NCBI GenBank assembly: GCA_004194705.1
Contig: SADC01000399.1
Coordinates: forward strand, 248,001-312,000
Reading direction: 5' to 3'
Origin: Ditylenchus dipsaci
Taxonomy: Eukaryota > Nematoda > Chromadorea > Rhabditida > Anguinidae
Length of the DNA: 64,000 bases
Positions 10,411 through 21,800 of this stretch are shown here, piece after piece. The position numbers and the translations under genes were made by a program. The notes under the pieces were generated by a model that saw nothing but the letters and a program-made list of their open reading frames with translations, was not told where the DNA came from and did not search any database. Within the stretch, counting starts at the first letter, position 1. Each line of letters starts with the position of its first letter.

Positions 10411-12813
10411 CAGAGGAAATCTCTGAGTTTGCTCTTTCGAATTGAAAAAAATCAAGCTCTGTTATAAATGTAAATAGTTGAAAAAATTAAAAGTTCGAAT
10501 TTATCGGTTTGGCAGAGTCAAGTTGCTAACTTAAAAAAGTTATTAAAAATTTTTCTGTCTGGCACGATCGTAGTACGTTCACTCAGCTTTCTCATGCACA
10601 TCACAGTTATTCCAAATGTGCAGTTCTCATCGAGAAAGTGGACGATCTAGCAAAAAAAAAATCCAGGTATTTCAAGTGGGTTTTGGCCTGCAACTCAGTC
10701 ATGATTATTCTTAAACCCTGTGCTGATGGTCTTGTTGGATAGCCAAGAGACCAAAGATCATTTTGACACCAAACTTGTAAATAAAACATGAAAAATAGGG
10801 TAAAAAATAGGGTATGCACCCAAGCGGATTTGAAACTATGACTTAGACAATGCGTATATAAAACTACGTCCTCCCTTTAAATAGGGGAAATTGAATTCGA
10901 AGCAGACTTTTTAGACGAGAAGTATCCATAGAAAATTAAAAAAACCAGTTTTATGAATATTTAGTGCGTAAAATTGAGCATATTTTTTGTCAATGGTATT
11001 TAAAAATGAAAAACTATTTTGAATTTTCATTGAAACAGAACGCCAAGCCCCTTCCCTGTGCTTCGAATTTTTTTTCTCAGAATCATAAAAAAGCGTGACT
11101 CTCTTATAAAATCGGGGTCGAGAAACACGAATATGAGGTTATCTCCTCCATCCGAGCACTCTGCGTGGGAGGGGTTTTATACTCAAGCCAAATTTAGAAG
11201 CAGCAAATCAAAGATAAGGCATTAAAGATTGAAAAAAATATTACTTGTGTTTACTTAGGTTTGGGATGAACTGACACGTGTTAGCCAAGAAGTTGTGCAC
11301 CTCTGCGTTAAAGTTTTTTATGGGCTCCTAATTTCGATACCAAACTCGGAAATAAAGTGTGAAAAAGATAAAGTGTGCGGGCAGAGGAATTTGAACCAGG
11401 AACCTTCAAATGTGTTTGAATTTGAATTCAAACGATTTCCATGCGGGACCAGATACAAGATATGTACCCATTCCCCACCCCTTAAGCAGAGCAATTTGTG
11501 GAATTTTCATTCTCGCAGAATTGGCCTAATTTGGTCATTTTTGTCTTCTGATTATTTTTTTTACATTTTTCAAAAAATCAGAGCATGGAGGGCTGAAAAC
11601 TGTAATACCGTAAATTTAACTTTTTGTCCGCATTTAAATACTTCCTATAGCCTTACTCAGCCATTTTTTCTCCGTCAAAGCTTGTCCTTAAGCACGAAAG
11701 CTATTTCATAAATCTCCTCAAACGCATTTTTTAAACTAATAAAATATAAACTTCAGCCAAATACTACCCACCATTTTCAGCAGCAGTGGCAAAAAGTTAT
11801 TGCACGATATTTCCACTTAGACGCACACAAACACACATTTTAAATTTATCTGCGTTTCAACTACTACAAAACAACAAGACAGGTTTTTTGCGTCATCTTT
11901 CTTATTTTTAGTACTCAAGCCACTGATTTGGATTTATTTTGCTGTTTTCAAAAGTTTAACTAGCACCAGTATTTGAAGAATCAGAAAGCAGGTCTTCTTT
12001 TGTTTTGACAATTCTAAAGATTGGAAATCTTCTGTATTTTTCAAACTCATCCGCCAAATTGGTTAGTAATCGCTGAGCTGCTTAAGCCTACAATTCCTAA
12101 GCTTTTGGGCTGTAGTCATGAGTGAATTCCAAATATTACTCAATGAAATGAGAATGGAATAAATATTTGCCATATTTTGTCTTCAGTATTGTTTTTTGTT
12201 AGTGAGATCTCTAATATTCCATTTTTGCTAGATAAAAGACATCAGAGGTGGCTCTTTTAAAAGGTCAACTCAGGCATTGAGGGCGTAAACACCAGGTTGT
12301 GGTGTTTTCGCCTTGGATTGCTTTAAATACTTAATGATTGTCAAAAACTAATATACAGTTTTTAACAAGCTTATTAAAATTTCCCCGAAAGGCCGGCACT
12401 GCATTTATGTTAGTAAATACTTGTAAATAAATAAATTTTTCTCAACATTAAAATTTTGTTCCCGCTTCCCTTTCCCACTTTGCCAGACTTCACGTTTTTT
12501 GCTTTTTTACTTCTTGATGCTTTTCCTTGATGCTTTACTGGAGTTGTAGTTTTCGGCTCTAATCAAGAAAGAGCGTCTTTTTTGCCTCGGTTTCCCTGTT
12601 GATTTTTTCGCAAAATTTTTCAAGCGTATTTTGTTAGTTTGTAGTGTGGTAAGCATGTTTGAGTCCATCCGAACGTACGCTGGCCTACCCTAAGCCTGAG
12701 CACGTGCCAAAAAATAACAGTGAAAGCCAAGCCGAAAATTAGCCTGCACTGCCAACCCAATATCTTCTACCATTGGTTGCTTTTCAGATCGTCGACTTTT
12801 CAATTTTTCCAAT
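10411..12813. other. No gene; SINE-like tails and scattered repeats
   Basis: Reverse-strand B-box-like words (TAGTTTCAAATCC near 10830 and TGGTTCAAATTCC near 11390) suggest old tRNA-derived SINEs. A 138-codon open frame at 11295-11711 overlaps one of them and has no recognisable domain. The phrase CATGTTTGAGTCC near 12655 is part of the GCCTTGGTCCCC family. Confidence 0.45.
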
Positions 12814-12988
12814 TACCGTATTTTCTCTATTAAACGCCCCCTCTTCAATAAACGCCCCCTCTCTAAAAAATGCCCCTTCCCCTTTTTGACTAGGATTTCA
12901 GAGTTAAGACTATTTTCAATTAACAATTTTAAAATTCTTGGGGTTGAACAATAAACGTCCCGGGCCGTTTAATAGAGAAAATACGGTA
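12814..12988. mobile_element. TACCGTATTT-family MITE (word AATAAACGCCCC)
   Basis: The left end is TACCGTATTTTCTCTATTAA, followed by two or three iterations of the AATAAACGCCCC word. The right end GTTTAATAGAGAAAATACGG is its complement. It is 175 bp and non-coding. Confidence 0.9.
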
Positions 12989-13235
12989 TACTTTATTGAA
13001 AAATGTCTTTCAACTTGATGTCGCTCTCTGGACTTTTTAAATAATTTATTAACAGTCTTCATGAGAACTCCAGTTTGTTCTTAACCTTCCGGCCGATTCA
13101 ATATAGAAATTTGACCTTAGTCAATCCTGGGTTATACGCCACTCCATAAACCTACCCTAGAGAGGCGTATAACCGAGATAGCATACAATTAGGATGTCAG
13201 TTGACCAAGAACAAGCCACCCTCAGACAAATAAAG

Positions 13236-13436
13236 TACAGTATTTCCTATAATAGAGACCCCCTCCCCTCGTTTTTTTGACTAAAAACGTATAGAATTTT
13301 ACAGTTCGGGGGGTTCGCTTGTAAGATTCTAATTGATTCAGATTCAGAGTTAGGGCTATTTTTATTTACAATTTCAAAGTTTTTGGGCATACAAAAAATG
13401 AAGCCCGTGAGGGCTATATTAATAGGAAATACGGTA
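13236..13436. mobile_element. TACCGTATTT-family MITE, diverged (word AATAGAGACCCC)
   Basis: The left end TACAGTATTTCCTATAATAG and the right end ATATTAATAGGAAATACGGT pair as inverted repeats. It lies about 250 bp from the preceding family member. Confidence 0.85.
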
Positions 13437-14560
13437 TATTCAAGGTACCGTACACCGACAGTGGTGTTCAAATGGAGTGACGTATACCAAGTTTGACTGT
13501 ATTGTTTGCAGTTTTTAGTTAAGGTATTTAATGTTCTCATTTGCTAAAAAAATTGTTAGTTGATACAATTAAGATGTAATATTTATTTCTTGATTCAATC
13601 AAATAAGCTATAGTCATAAGGAAGTTTGTTTTGAAACAATGAGTGTAGTGAGACATTCATAAATTATCATAAAATACTCTTACATTTACAATTTTTATTT
13701 TTTCATCGTTCTACGATCTGTTTACTTTTTAATATAATAGAACAGTTAAGAATAAGACACATTAAGATTTCTTTATCTATCAAGAAGCGTGAAAAAGTTC
13801 TTTTTTAATATATAAAATAAATAAATCTCAGATTTTAGCTCATTTTAAAGCAATAAAATAATGTTGTTAAAAAAGACAAAAATATATGAAAATTTTTGGA
13901 ATGTAGAAAAAATTTTGTTCAAGTATATTTAGCCAAACTTAAAACCGCGATATTTTTTTCAAATCATAATGCTTTAAATGTATTTGTAAAACAAATCTTA
14001 AAATATAACTATGACATTTATGTAGTTAACTTCGTAACAATTTTTTCAAATTTTTATATCGTTATAGTTTCAGTATATTTTCATCCAAAATGATGTGTAT
14101 AAAACAAAATTTATTTATGAATGCAATTTTATTTAAGGCAATGCCTATTTCTGCTGGCATTAAGTGTGTTAGCAGTAAAATACTTCCTGTTATAAACAAA
14201 ATATTCCATTCCCTTAAGGTTAAAGCTATATGAAATATTTTCATTGTTTAAAATAAAAAATGAATAATTTCTTGAATTTTTCTCTATTCACAAACTACTG
14301 CTGAGAAAAGGAAAATAAGAAAAAAACAAGAAATTGTTCATTTACTACAGCAATTAATAAGGACATCTATGCCATTATGTGTGTCCCAATCGACGACTTG
14401 CCTTCCTAGTTTTATCGTTGCTTAAGAAGCAATTTCTGCGTGCTTTCATTTGTTTTTGTGTTTTGTTAGTGGCTGTACTGCAGCAAAATCTTCAAGTTGG
14501 TTTTTTCAAAAAAATTATAAAATTTTACAAAAAAATTTTAAATTCATACGGTATTATACG
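13437..14560. other. No gene; very AT-rich spacer
   Basis: The composition is extremely A/T-rich with many short homopolymers. The short open frames here have low-complexity translations, and I see no supported exon. Confidence 0.5.
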
Positions 14561-14564
14561 AGAG

Positions 14565-14716
14565 GAGAACAGTTTTTGGCGGCGACAAGACATTTTCTAT
14601 TATTAGTAGAATTTGTAGCGCGACATTTTCTTCTATTTTTGGGTGTTTTGCCCGAATTACACTAAAAAGTAGTAGAAAATGTCAAAAGACATTTTCTACT
14701 AATAGTAAAAAATGTC
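14565..14716. repeat. Small inverted repeat, GACATTTTCTACTAAT words
   Basis: GACATTTTCTATTATTAGTAG on one side is mirrored by CTACTAATAGTAAAAAATGTC on the other, with GTAGAAAATGTC repeated in the middle. Confidence 0.6.
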
Positions 14717-14730
14717 TGATTTCCGTTTTC

Positions 14731-14947
14731 GGCTTTGGTCCCCTGTGGATTTTTATTGTGGTTTTTTTAGGTTTTCTGCTTAGTCAAGCATAGATGACTT
14801 TAAGAACGGACACAAAGAAACTTCTAAATGTTAAAAAAGTAAGAAAAAAAGTTTTAGTTTATTCCTAAAATACGCTGGCCTACATTTGCCTAAGCCTAAA
14901 GCCTAAAAATCACAAAAAAAATTAACAAAGGGGACCAAGGCAAAAAA
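14731..14947. mobile_element. GCCTTGGTCCCC-family MITE
   Basis: The left end GGCTTTGGTCCCCTGTGG pairs with the right end AAAGGGGACCAAGGCAAA. The inside has the family words CTGGCCTACATTTGCCTAAG and AACGGACAC. Confidence 0.7.
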
Positions 14948-15276
14948 ATGGGCCAGCAACAGATTCCGACAATTCAAATTGCGACAAAATTAATTATAAG
15001 ACAAAAAAGCAATAATCTGACTTTTTACTTTGGAGACCAAGTAAATAAGTGGTACTTGCAAACCCCGAAAAAATGGAATTTACAAATGGTTTTGTTAGCT
15101 GCAACTCACTGCGTAAAAAAATCAAAAAATATGAAAAGTGTCTTCATCTTAATTTTTTTAATCTTTGTTCTGGTTGTCGAACATACTCCTTTTTTTTGAA
15201 AAAAAAATTAACTAAAATTTAATGTCACATCATTTCGGGTCAATTTTTTTCGTCTTTTCACATCATTGTTTTAGAC

Positions 15277-15703
15277 GTGGTGCGCAGAACCGATAAATTT
15301 ATCTATCATATAAAATTCAAATTATTTTTATCTGACAGATAAAATTTTATCGGTCAGATAAAATTCGAGTTTCAAATAAAAATCAATACAAAATTTAAAA
15401 ATGGCTTTCACACTTGGAAATCTGAAGGAATTTTAAGAATAATAGTGACTAAAATACTTAATGGGCTCCAAATTTTTCAGCCAGGATTTTTGGCGAAACC
15501 CATCGAATATTTTAGTCACTATCATTCTTAAAAAGTCCTACAGATTTTCAAGTGTAGAACCCATTCTTTGATTTTGTAATGATTTTTATTTAAAAATTGA
15601 ATTTATCTGACCGATAAATTATATTTGTCACATAAAATAATTTAAATTTTATCTGATAGATAAGTTTATCGGTTCAAATAAGTTTATCTGTTCTGCGCAC
15701 CAC
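15277..15703. mobile_element. Palindromic element with GTGGTGCGCAGAAC termini
   Basis: GTGGTGCGCAGAACCGATAA at the left is the complement of the right end (GTTCTGCGCACCAC, ending at 15703). The arms are full of TTATCTGACAGATAAAAT words and pair nearly throughout, with the turn near 15490. Confidence 0.9.
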
Positions 15704-16160
15704 GGTTTTGGAATAGTTGTTAACAACTGTTAAAGTAACCTGGACTTCCGTTTAGACATTATCTGAACTTGTGGTTTATAAGATAAGCCTCTAAAGAAAC
15801 GAGTATGCAATGTGAGAAAAAGAAAGATTTTGAGCTTTCCGCTGATCCCTTCCCTTTACAAATACAAAGCAATTCACTTACAAAGTGAAAAATTTGTCAT
15901 TTTATGGACTTAAAGATGGGTGGATATAATTCGAATAGTTTGATTCTTGGTTATTATATATTTCTGTATTATACTCAAGAAACGGTTTGCTTAAAGAAGC
16001 AATTTTTGTTATTTTTCAACTTATTTTTGCTCGAATAAAAAACATGTTTTTTATTTAGCTATTGTCTTCGTGTTTTAGATTTGGCTTTGTCACGTGCCGG
16101 GCTGTACATTCCTTGCTCTTCCAACTTCTTGGTCTTTCTATAGTCTACAGTCTGTACGGA

Positions 16161-17106
16161 TACGGACGATTTATCACAACGCCGATTTATCACAACGGAC
16201 AATTTATCACAACTCCTTAAAAGGGACAATTTATCACATCAGTCAGAAATGGGACAATTTATCACAACACTGTTAAATCGGACAATTTATCACAATTTCG
16301 AGCAAATTTGGGTTGAAAAGATTTCTGTCAGTCATTATTTTTTATTTATTTTTGTTAGAGACCCTTTCTTGCGTTTCTTTTCTCTGGATTTTTATTCCGC
16401 TCAATGTTTCGCTAATTGATTTGCCTTTTTTAGTGAACTGGATGTTAGAAGGGTAAAGGGGTGAAGATAGGGCCCGAACTACCTGGAAACTCTCCGAAAC
16501 ATCAGGAAAGTACCCGAGGAGGAGGGTGGGTGAGTTTATAGGCAGGATGGGGGTGCCCAGCAAGAGGGTAGCCAGGAAGGGAAGGGGTGCTTATGAAGGG
16601 AAGATCAGGAAGAATATGAGATGGATGAACATATTCTACCAATTGAAATTCCAAGATACGATAAAGGCGCCGATAGGCACCCGTGGTCCCTAATCTTCCG
16701 ATGATCTTATCTGCTTTTGTTTCTTTTGAAGACGAAATTGTGGTCACCACGTCGCAGCACCGAAGAACCGGAAGGTCTACGCAGAAGTGGACAGAAGAAT
16801 CCTGGGCAAAGTGAGTCTTTACCAAGGGCTAATCTGATAGAATATTTGAGAGGGCTAGACCACAATATCGTTATGGATCAGTAAATTTGTTGATAAATTT
16901 GTCGTTATGTTTGTTGAAAAAAATGAAGTTCATTGTTTGATTTTGGGTTTGAGAGAAAATAAAGGTTTTTATTTGATTGCCAGTTCCGATGGTAAAGTTG
17001 TGATAAATTGTCCCATTTTTGACTGATGTGATGAATTGTCCCTTTTTAAGGAGTTGTGATAAATTGTCCGTTGTGATAAATCGGCGTTGTGATAAATTGT
17101 CACGTA
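16161..17106. mobile_element. GGACAATTTATCACAAC element, 0.95 kb
   Basis: Each terminus is an array of about five GACAATTTATCACAAC words with element-specific spacers (ACGCC, ACTCCTTAAAAGG, TCAGTCAGAAATGG). The same order is present in reverse complement at 16990-17100, giving inverted repeats of over 100 bp. Internal open frames (for example 16502-16825 minus) have no recognisable domain. No superfamily could be assigned. Confidence 0.85.
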
Positions 17107-17114
17107 CCGCTTTA

Positions 17115-17340
17115 TACCGTATTTTCTCTAATAAATGCCACACCACCCCCCCCCTAATTCGACATCATGTTCTTGGCATCATATTTTTGACCCATTACTG
17201 ATCAATTCTCTCAGACAAGTTACCACTGTAAGGATTGTTGCGTTCTGACGAACGGCCTTCCCATTAAATACAATACGTTTCGAAAGAAACCTATTTCAAC
17301 TCTAAATAATCCAGTTTAAAAGGCAAATTCAAAATACGGT
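17115..17340. mobile_element. TACCGTATTT-family MITE, diverged
   Basis: The left end TACCGTATTTTCTCTAATAA is clear. The right end is reduced to CAAAATACGGT. It is directly adjacent to the right end of the preceding element. Confidence 0.6.
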
Positions 17341-17880
17341 TTTTTCTTCCAGATTTATTTGACATGGCGACACTACGAATTATCCGGAAAGATCATAGAG
17401 ATTTCATATGTGTGTTGCCGCTATTTTTTCTAATTTCTGTGTCGGTTAGCACGACCGGGTTGAGAATAGCACCGTGGTGGAGTGCACTTGGGCTTTTACT
17501 GGTGCCTCAGTGGTAAAGGATAAAATTATGGATAAAATGACCCTTTTACTTCAAAAATAGTCAAAATGTCCTTTTTCTACCCAAATCTCCTTTTTTGAAA
17601 TTTTTCATTCGGAGCCCTGCTCTAAAGTTTATTACATTTAAATAAGTAATATTATAGGTCATGCATTGAAATAAATCTGCAGTAAATGTAACCTAAAATA
17701 TCATAGTTTCTTTTCAAGGTTTAGTAGACACACATTTTTTGGCTATATTTGTACGTTTTACTACGTTTCAATAATAGCACCTGTCATTGGTTTCTTTGCA
17801 GATAATAACCAAAATACTTTCCAGAATTCGACACTATATAAGAATTTTTGTTGTTATATTAAATCCTGATGCTACGGGAA

Positions 17881-18223
17881 TACCGTATTTCCTCTAATAG
17901 TAGCCCCGGGGATACTAATTTTTAAGCACACTTTTTGGGGGGGGGGGATGGGCTACTATTAGAGGGGAGGCTACAATTGTCCCTGGTCTGTGGATCACCT
18001 CTAGATGGTCAACACCAAGCGCAGAAGGGACCAAGTAAAAATCGTGTTTTTGACATTATTCACCCAAAAATATTGTGGGCGAGAAAAGGCGATCTATAAA
18101 AACAGAACACTTGGGCTTTTACTGGTGCCTCAGTGGTAAAGCAGCAGAAGACTGTGAAAAGCGTTGTTAAGTTCGATTCCCTCTGAAGGGAGTTAATGCG
18201 GAGTTAATACAGTGAATACGGTA
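17881..18223. repeat. Composite of TACCGTATTT-family ends with SINE inserted
   Basis: A left end with word AGTAGCCCC (17881) has its mirrored word GGGCTACTATTAGAGG at 17950-17965. A separate right end AGTTAATACAGTGAATACGG finishes at 18223. A tRNA-like unit (18110-18192) lies between them. Confidence 0.65.
18110..18192 (+). repeat. tRNA-derived SINE-like unit
   Basis: GGTGCCTCAGTGGTAAAGC is A-box-like and AAGTTCGATTCCC is a good B box, about 36 bases apart. The first 33 bases also occur at 17486-17518, where the copy breaks off after the A box, so this is a dispersed repeat and not a unique tRNA gene. Confidence 0.65.
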
Positions 18224-18377
18224 CTCCCATCGGTGACATGCATGCACCTTTATAATTCTTTTAACCCAGTTTTGTAGACGTCTCATGCAAAGCTTAACAT
18301 CGAAAATGCCCTAAACACGTTTTTGAATTAGGTGGGAGTTGTAAACGAATCGCATCACATACTTTGTGCCAATTTCA

Positions 18378-18607
18378 TTCTATTTTCTCTAATATACATA
18401 CCAATCGGTTTGTTTTTTAACCTCTGCAAATTCGGGGAAATTTCTGGTCGATCTCAAGATTTTTGAGTGAAAATCTAAATCGAAAAAGCGGAATCAGTAG
18501 AGCTCGCGAGAGTTAAGAAAACGCAAAAACAGTTTTGCGAAATACTTGCTGAACCTCAAACTGACTCTCAAACTTGAGAGGGTCGGTATCTTAGAGAAAA
18601 TACGGTA
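18378..18607. mobile_element. TACCGTATTT-family MITE (word TATACATACC)
   Basis: The left end TTCTATTTTCTCTAATATAC pairs with the right end ATCTTAGAGAAAATACGGTA. The inner core (AAGATTTTTGAGTG, GCGGAATCAGTAGAGCTCGC) is shared, in inverted orientation, with the copies at 44440 and 63658. Confidence 0.85.
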
Positions 18608-18820
18608 CGTTCTGTGAAAAGTTTACAAATTTTGTCTTTGAACTTGTAAAACATCAAAGAACTATTTTTTTGCCTTCAACTTCTTAGTACAAAGTGTTAA
18701 TTTATCGTAGGCAAATTCGTTTAGTATCATAACTGGCTTAAAAATTGGAATCATGCGTGTTTTTGGCCTTTTTAATGTAAAACTTAACTAAATTTTAATT
18801 GAAATTATTAAATCTTTTGT

Positions 18821-18826
18821 TTCAGA
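18821..18826 (+). promoter_or_regulatory. Probable trans-splice or 5' UTR acceptor of neuropeptide gene
   Basis: TTTGTTTCAG ends at 18825, 59 bases before the start codon and preceded by an A/T-rich tract. In nematodes such a site is commonly used for spliced-leader addition. Whether it is a trans- or cis-acceptor cannot be told from the sequence. Confidence 0.5.
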
Positions 18827-18884
18827 CGACATTTTGTGTTTACGCCTATTTATTATTTTATTACTTGGTCAGCTTTCAACCACT

Positions 18885-21800
18885 ATGTATTCTCAGCAAA
18901 TAATTATGCTTAGTTGCCTGCTTCTACTAGCCTTCTACCTGAATTTAGCTCAGATGTCTGTTTCAGCAGTAGGTTTTTATCCAACTTTAGGCCCTATCCA
19001 ACAAAAAGGATTTTTTTGCCTTGGTCTGCCTCTTGTTTTTTGTTATTTTTAGGCTCAAGCAAGGGTTGGCCAGCTTAGGTTAAAACGGACTAAAACTCAT
19101 TTTAGACTGATGTTTCACGATGGTCTTACGATGGCCGACCCTTGCCTAAGCCTAAAAAATTACAAAAATAGACCGGACCAAGACAAACCCCCTCCGCTTT
19201 ATCAGAGGGGTAGAGCCCAATTTTATCTAACAAAGTCCTGTTGGCAAAAACTTTCAAGAGATCAGATATGGATAGGCTCTTAGGAAAAAAGAAAAAAGTG
19301 GTGGCGTGGTGTAATGATAGCACATCAGCACAAAAAACTGAAAGATTCCTGCCACCACCTTTTTGCTCCTTCCATCTTTCTTAAATTTCACCTTTTTCTC
19401 CTCATTTTTAACTTCGGTCATTACGTGTCTTGTGTGAGATTTTTTTGACGCTCACTTTTTTGATAGCCACGGTTTTCCGTAAAAGGGCTACCAAAAAGTT
19501 GAACTCTTGAAAACTATTATGAAGTAGCCTTAAACCCTCCCTTGACTCAAAATCATGTTCTTGGCATTGTGTTTTTGACTTAATTTTTGAAGACTGCTCT
19601 TAAAAAAAATTACTGCTCAAATCATAGCCAGTAAGATGAACTGCAATATGAGTGGTGAGTTGTCTGAGGCAATTTTCAAAAAGTGAGTCAAAACACGATT
19701 TTAAATCAAGGTGTAGTTATTAGAGACAATCCTTTTTGCTGAAATAAGCTTATAAACAATTTTTCTAATTGCAGGAATACCTGCCCACAGTTCTTGTCAA
19801 ACGTACTTGGAAATACGACAAAAAGGTATTTTTAACTTTGAAAAACAATAATAAACTCATTTTTGACTTGAAAAATATTAGCAGGAGGACAAATGTGCAA
19901 AAATGTACTTTTTAATTTTTCGCTTTCTAATCAAATCTTCTGGTCCATGTGATTTGGTGACTAAAACATATTGTTTTTTGTGCAAAAATGTCAAAACAAA
20001 TACAAAGTTACAGCTACAGCTTAATTGGAGTTGAGATATTTACCATGAACATTTTTACGATTAATACGTGAAAAAAAATTCAAAATTAAAAATGGATGGT
20101 GACACATTCCAGAACTTTAGGAATCTACAATTAAAAACAAATGGGAATTCGTAGACCTCAAACTGAAATAAATTTTTAAGTGGAAATTGAATAACAGCCG
20201 CTCGTTTGATTGTGTTTTTAACCTAGTTTTGTAAACTACTTATATAAAATTAACTACTCAATTTGTAGACAGTGAGATGAGCTTCAAATCGAACAATAAT
20301 TGGCCTAAGAATTTAAAAAAAAAAGTGGATTAAAAACATAATGCCAAAAAAGAGATTAATGCTGTGTTTTGGGTAGGTAAAAGCATCGATGCCAACTGTC
20401 CACTTGGTTATGTTGTAATGACATTAATTATTTATATGTACTTTTTTTGTTCTTACTCATCATAGTATCTGAAATTTCCTCCGCAATCTGAATGACTTAA
20501 CAGAATTTAAAAAAAAAGCTTGGTTGTTGAGATATGATCAAAAATAGGAAAATACACGTGAATAGTGTCTGTTTTTCAACTTTAGCTTATAACCAAGCAT
20601 CTTTTCGAAGTTATGTTCGGTGGTTCAGATTGCGGAGGAAATTTTGGATACTATGGTGGGGTTAGGATAAAAAAAAACTTTAAAAGTAGGTGTTGTCATT
20701 ACAACATAACCAAGTGGACAGTTGGCATCGATGTCAATTGTCCTATGTCCTTTTGAGTACAACATCCAGAAAATTTGGACCACTTACCTACCTTGAAGTA
20801 TGGTTCAGCCCCATGAAATTTTTTTGACCTCATCTCAACAAAACTAGAATCATGAATCAAATTTTTTTTAATTGTCTATTATTATTCAAAAGTTTCTCAA
20901 AAGATTACTGAGTGTCACAAGTTGCCAATCATCTAAATGTAACACCAGTTTTTTTGTTAAAACGTGTTTTTTAGGATGCTCCAATCGCTTATTCTGATGA
21001 AATGTTTAACTTTGACACTTTGGCGGGTATTGGACTAGGCAAAAGAAGTGGTCGTAGATCAATAGCCTCTTATATGATGCAAAGAGCTAAAGAAGAAAGA
21101 GACATGCAAGGATTACAAAACCAGCAGTACGTTTTAGTTTTTTAAAATGCAAAGGGCTCATCCACAATAGAATTGAAAAATCGAAGAAAAGTCCAATTCT
21201 AATTTTTTTCTGTCCAGCTCTTTTTTGGTGAAAAGAGCTTGGATGGGATTTTCCCCTGTCCAGAGATTACTTGAAAATAGCCATAGAATGTTTTTTTGCC
21301 ACAGATTTGAAATGGCCACCAATTTCGTGACCATAAGAATATTCTACTGTCATTTAAAATATTTTTCGACTTTTTCAACTATTCTGTGGTCAGAAAAAAT
21401 ATTGTGTGACTATATCCGAAAATTCTGTGTCCAGGAAAACTTATTCTGTGACTTTTTTCAATTGTTCTGTGGCCAGAACAAAACATCATTGTTTTTTAAT
21501 TAGATTGTGAAATATTATTATTCTCGTTACGTCAAAATTTATTTTTAAATTTTCGAAATGAGTTCAAACTAGAGCTGACGATTTGGCCTTTTGCGATTAT
21601 GTCATTGCGATTATTTTGGTCTCAACCCGATGCGATTGCATTTTTTTTGAAAAAATCAAATGCGATTAATCACAACAATTATCGCAAAATATTCTGGTGC
21701 GACTAATCGCGCGATTATATTCAAAAGCATGCATGCGGTTCTGCGATGCGATTATCTTTTGCAAAATTTGGTGCGATTGGCGACCAATCGCACCCGCGAT

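Noticed and set aside
11295..11711. 138-codon plus-strand frame
   Set aside because: It has no domain, signal or splice context, and it overlaps a SINE-like B-box unit.
16502..16825. 107-codon minus-strand frame inside the GGACAATTTATCAC element
   Set aside because: The translation is rich in Pro/Ser from a GGGTA-type repeat and shows no transposase motif, so it is not called as a gene.
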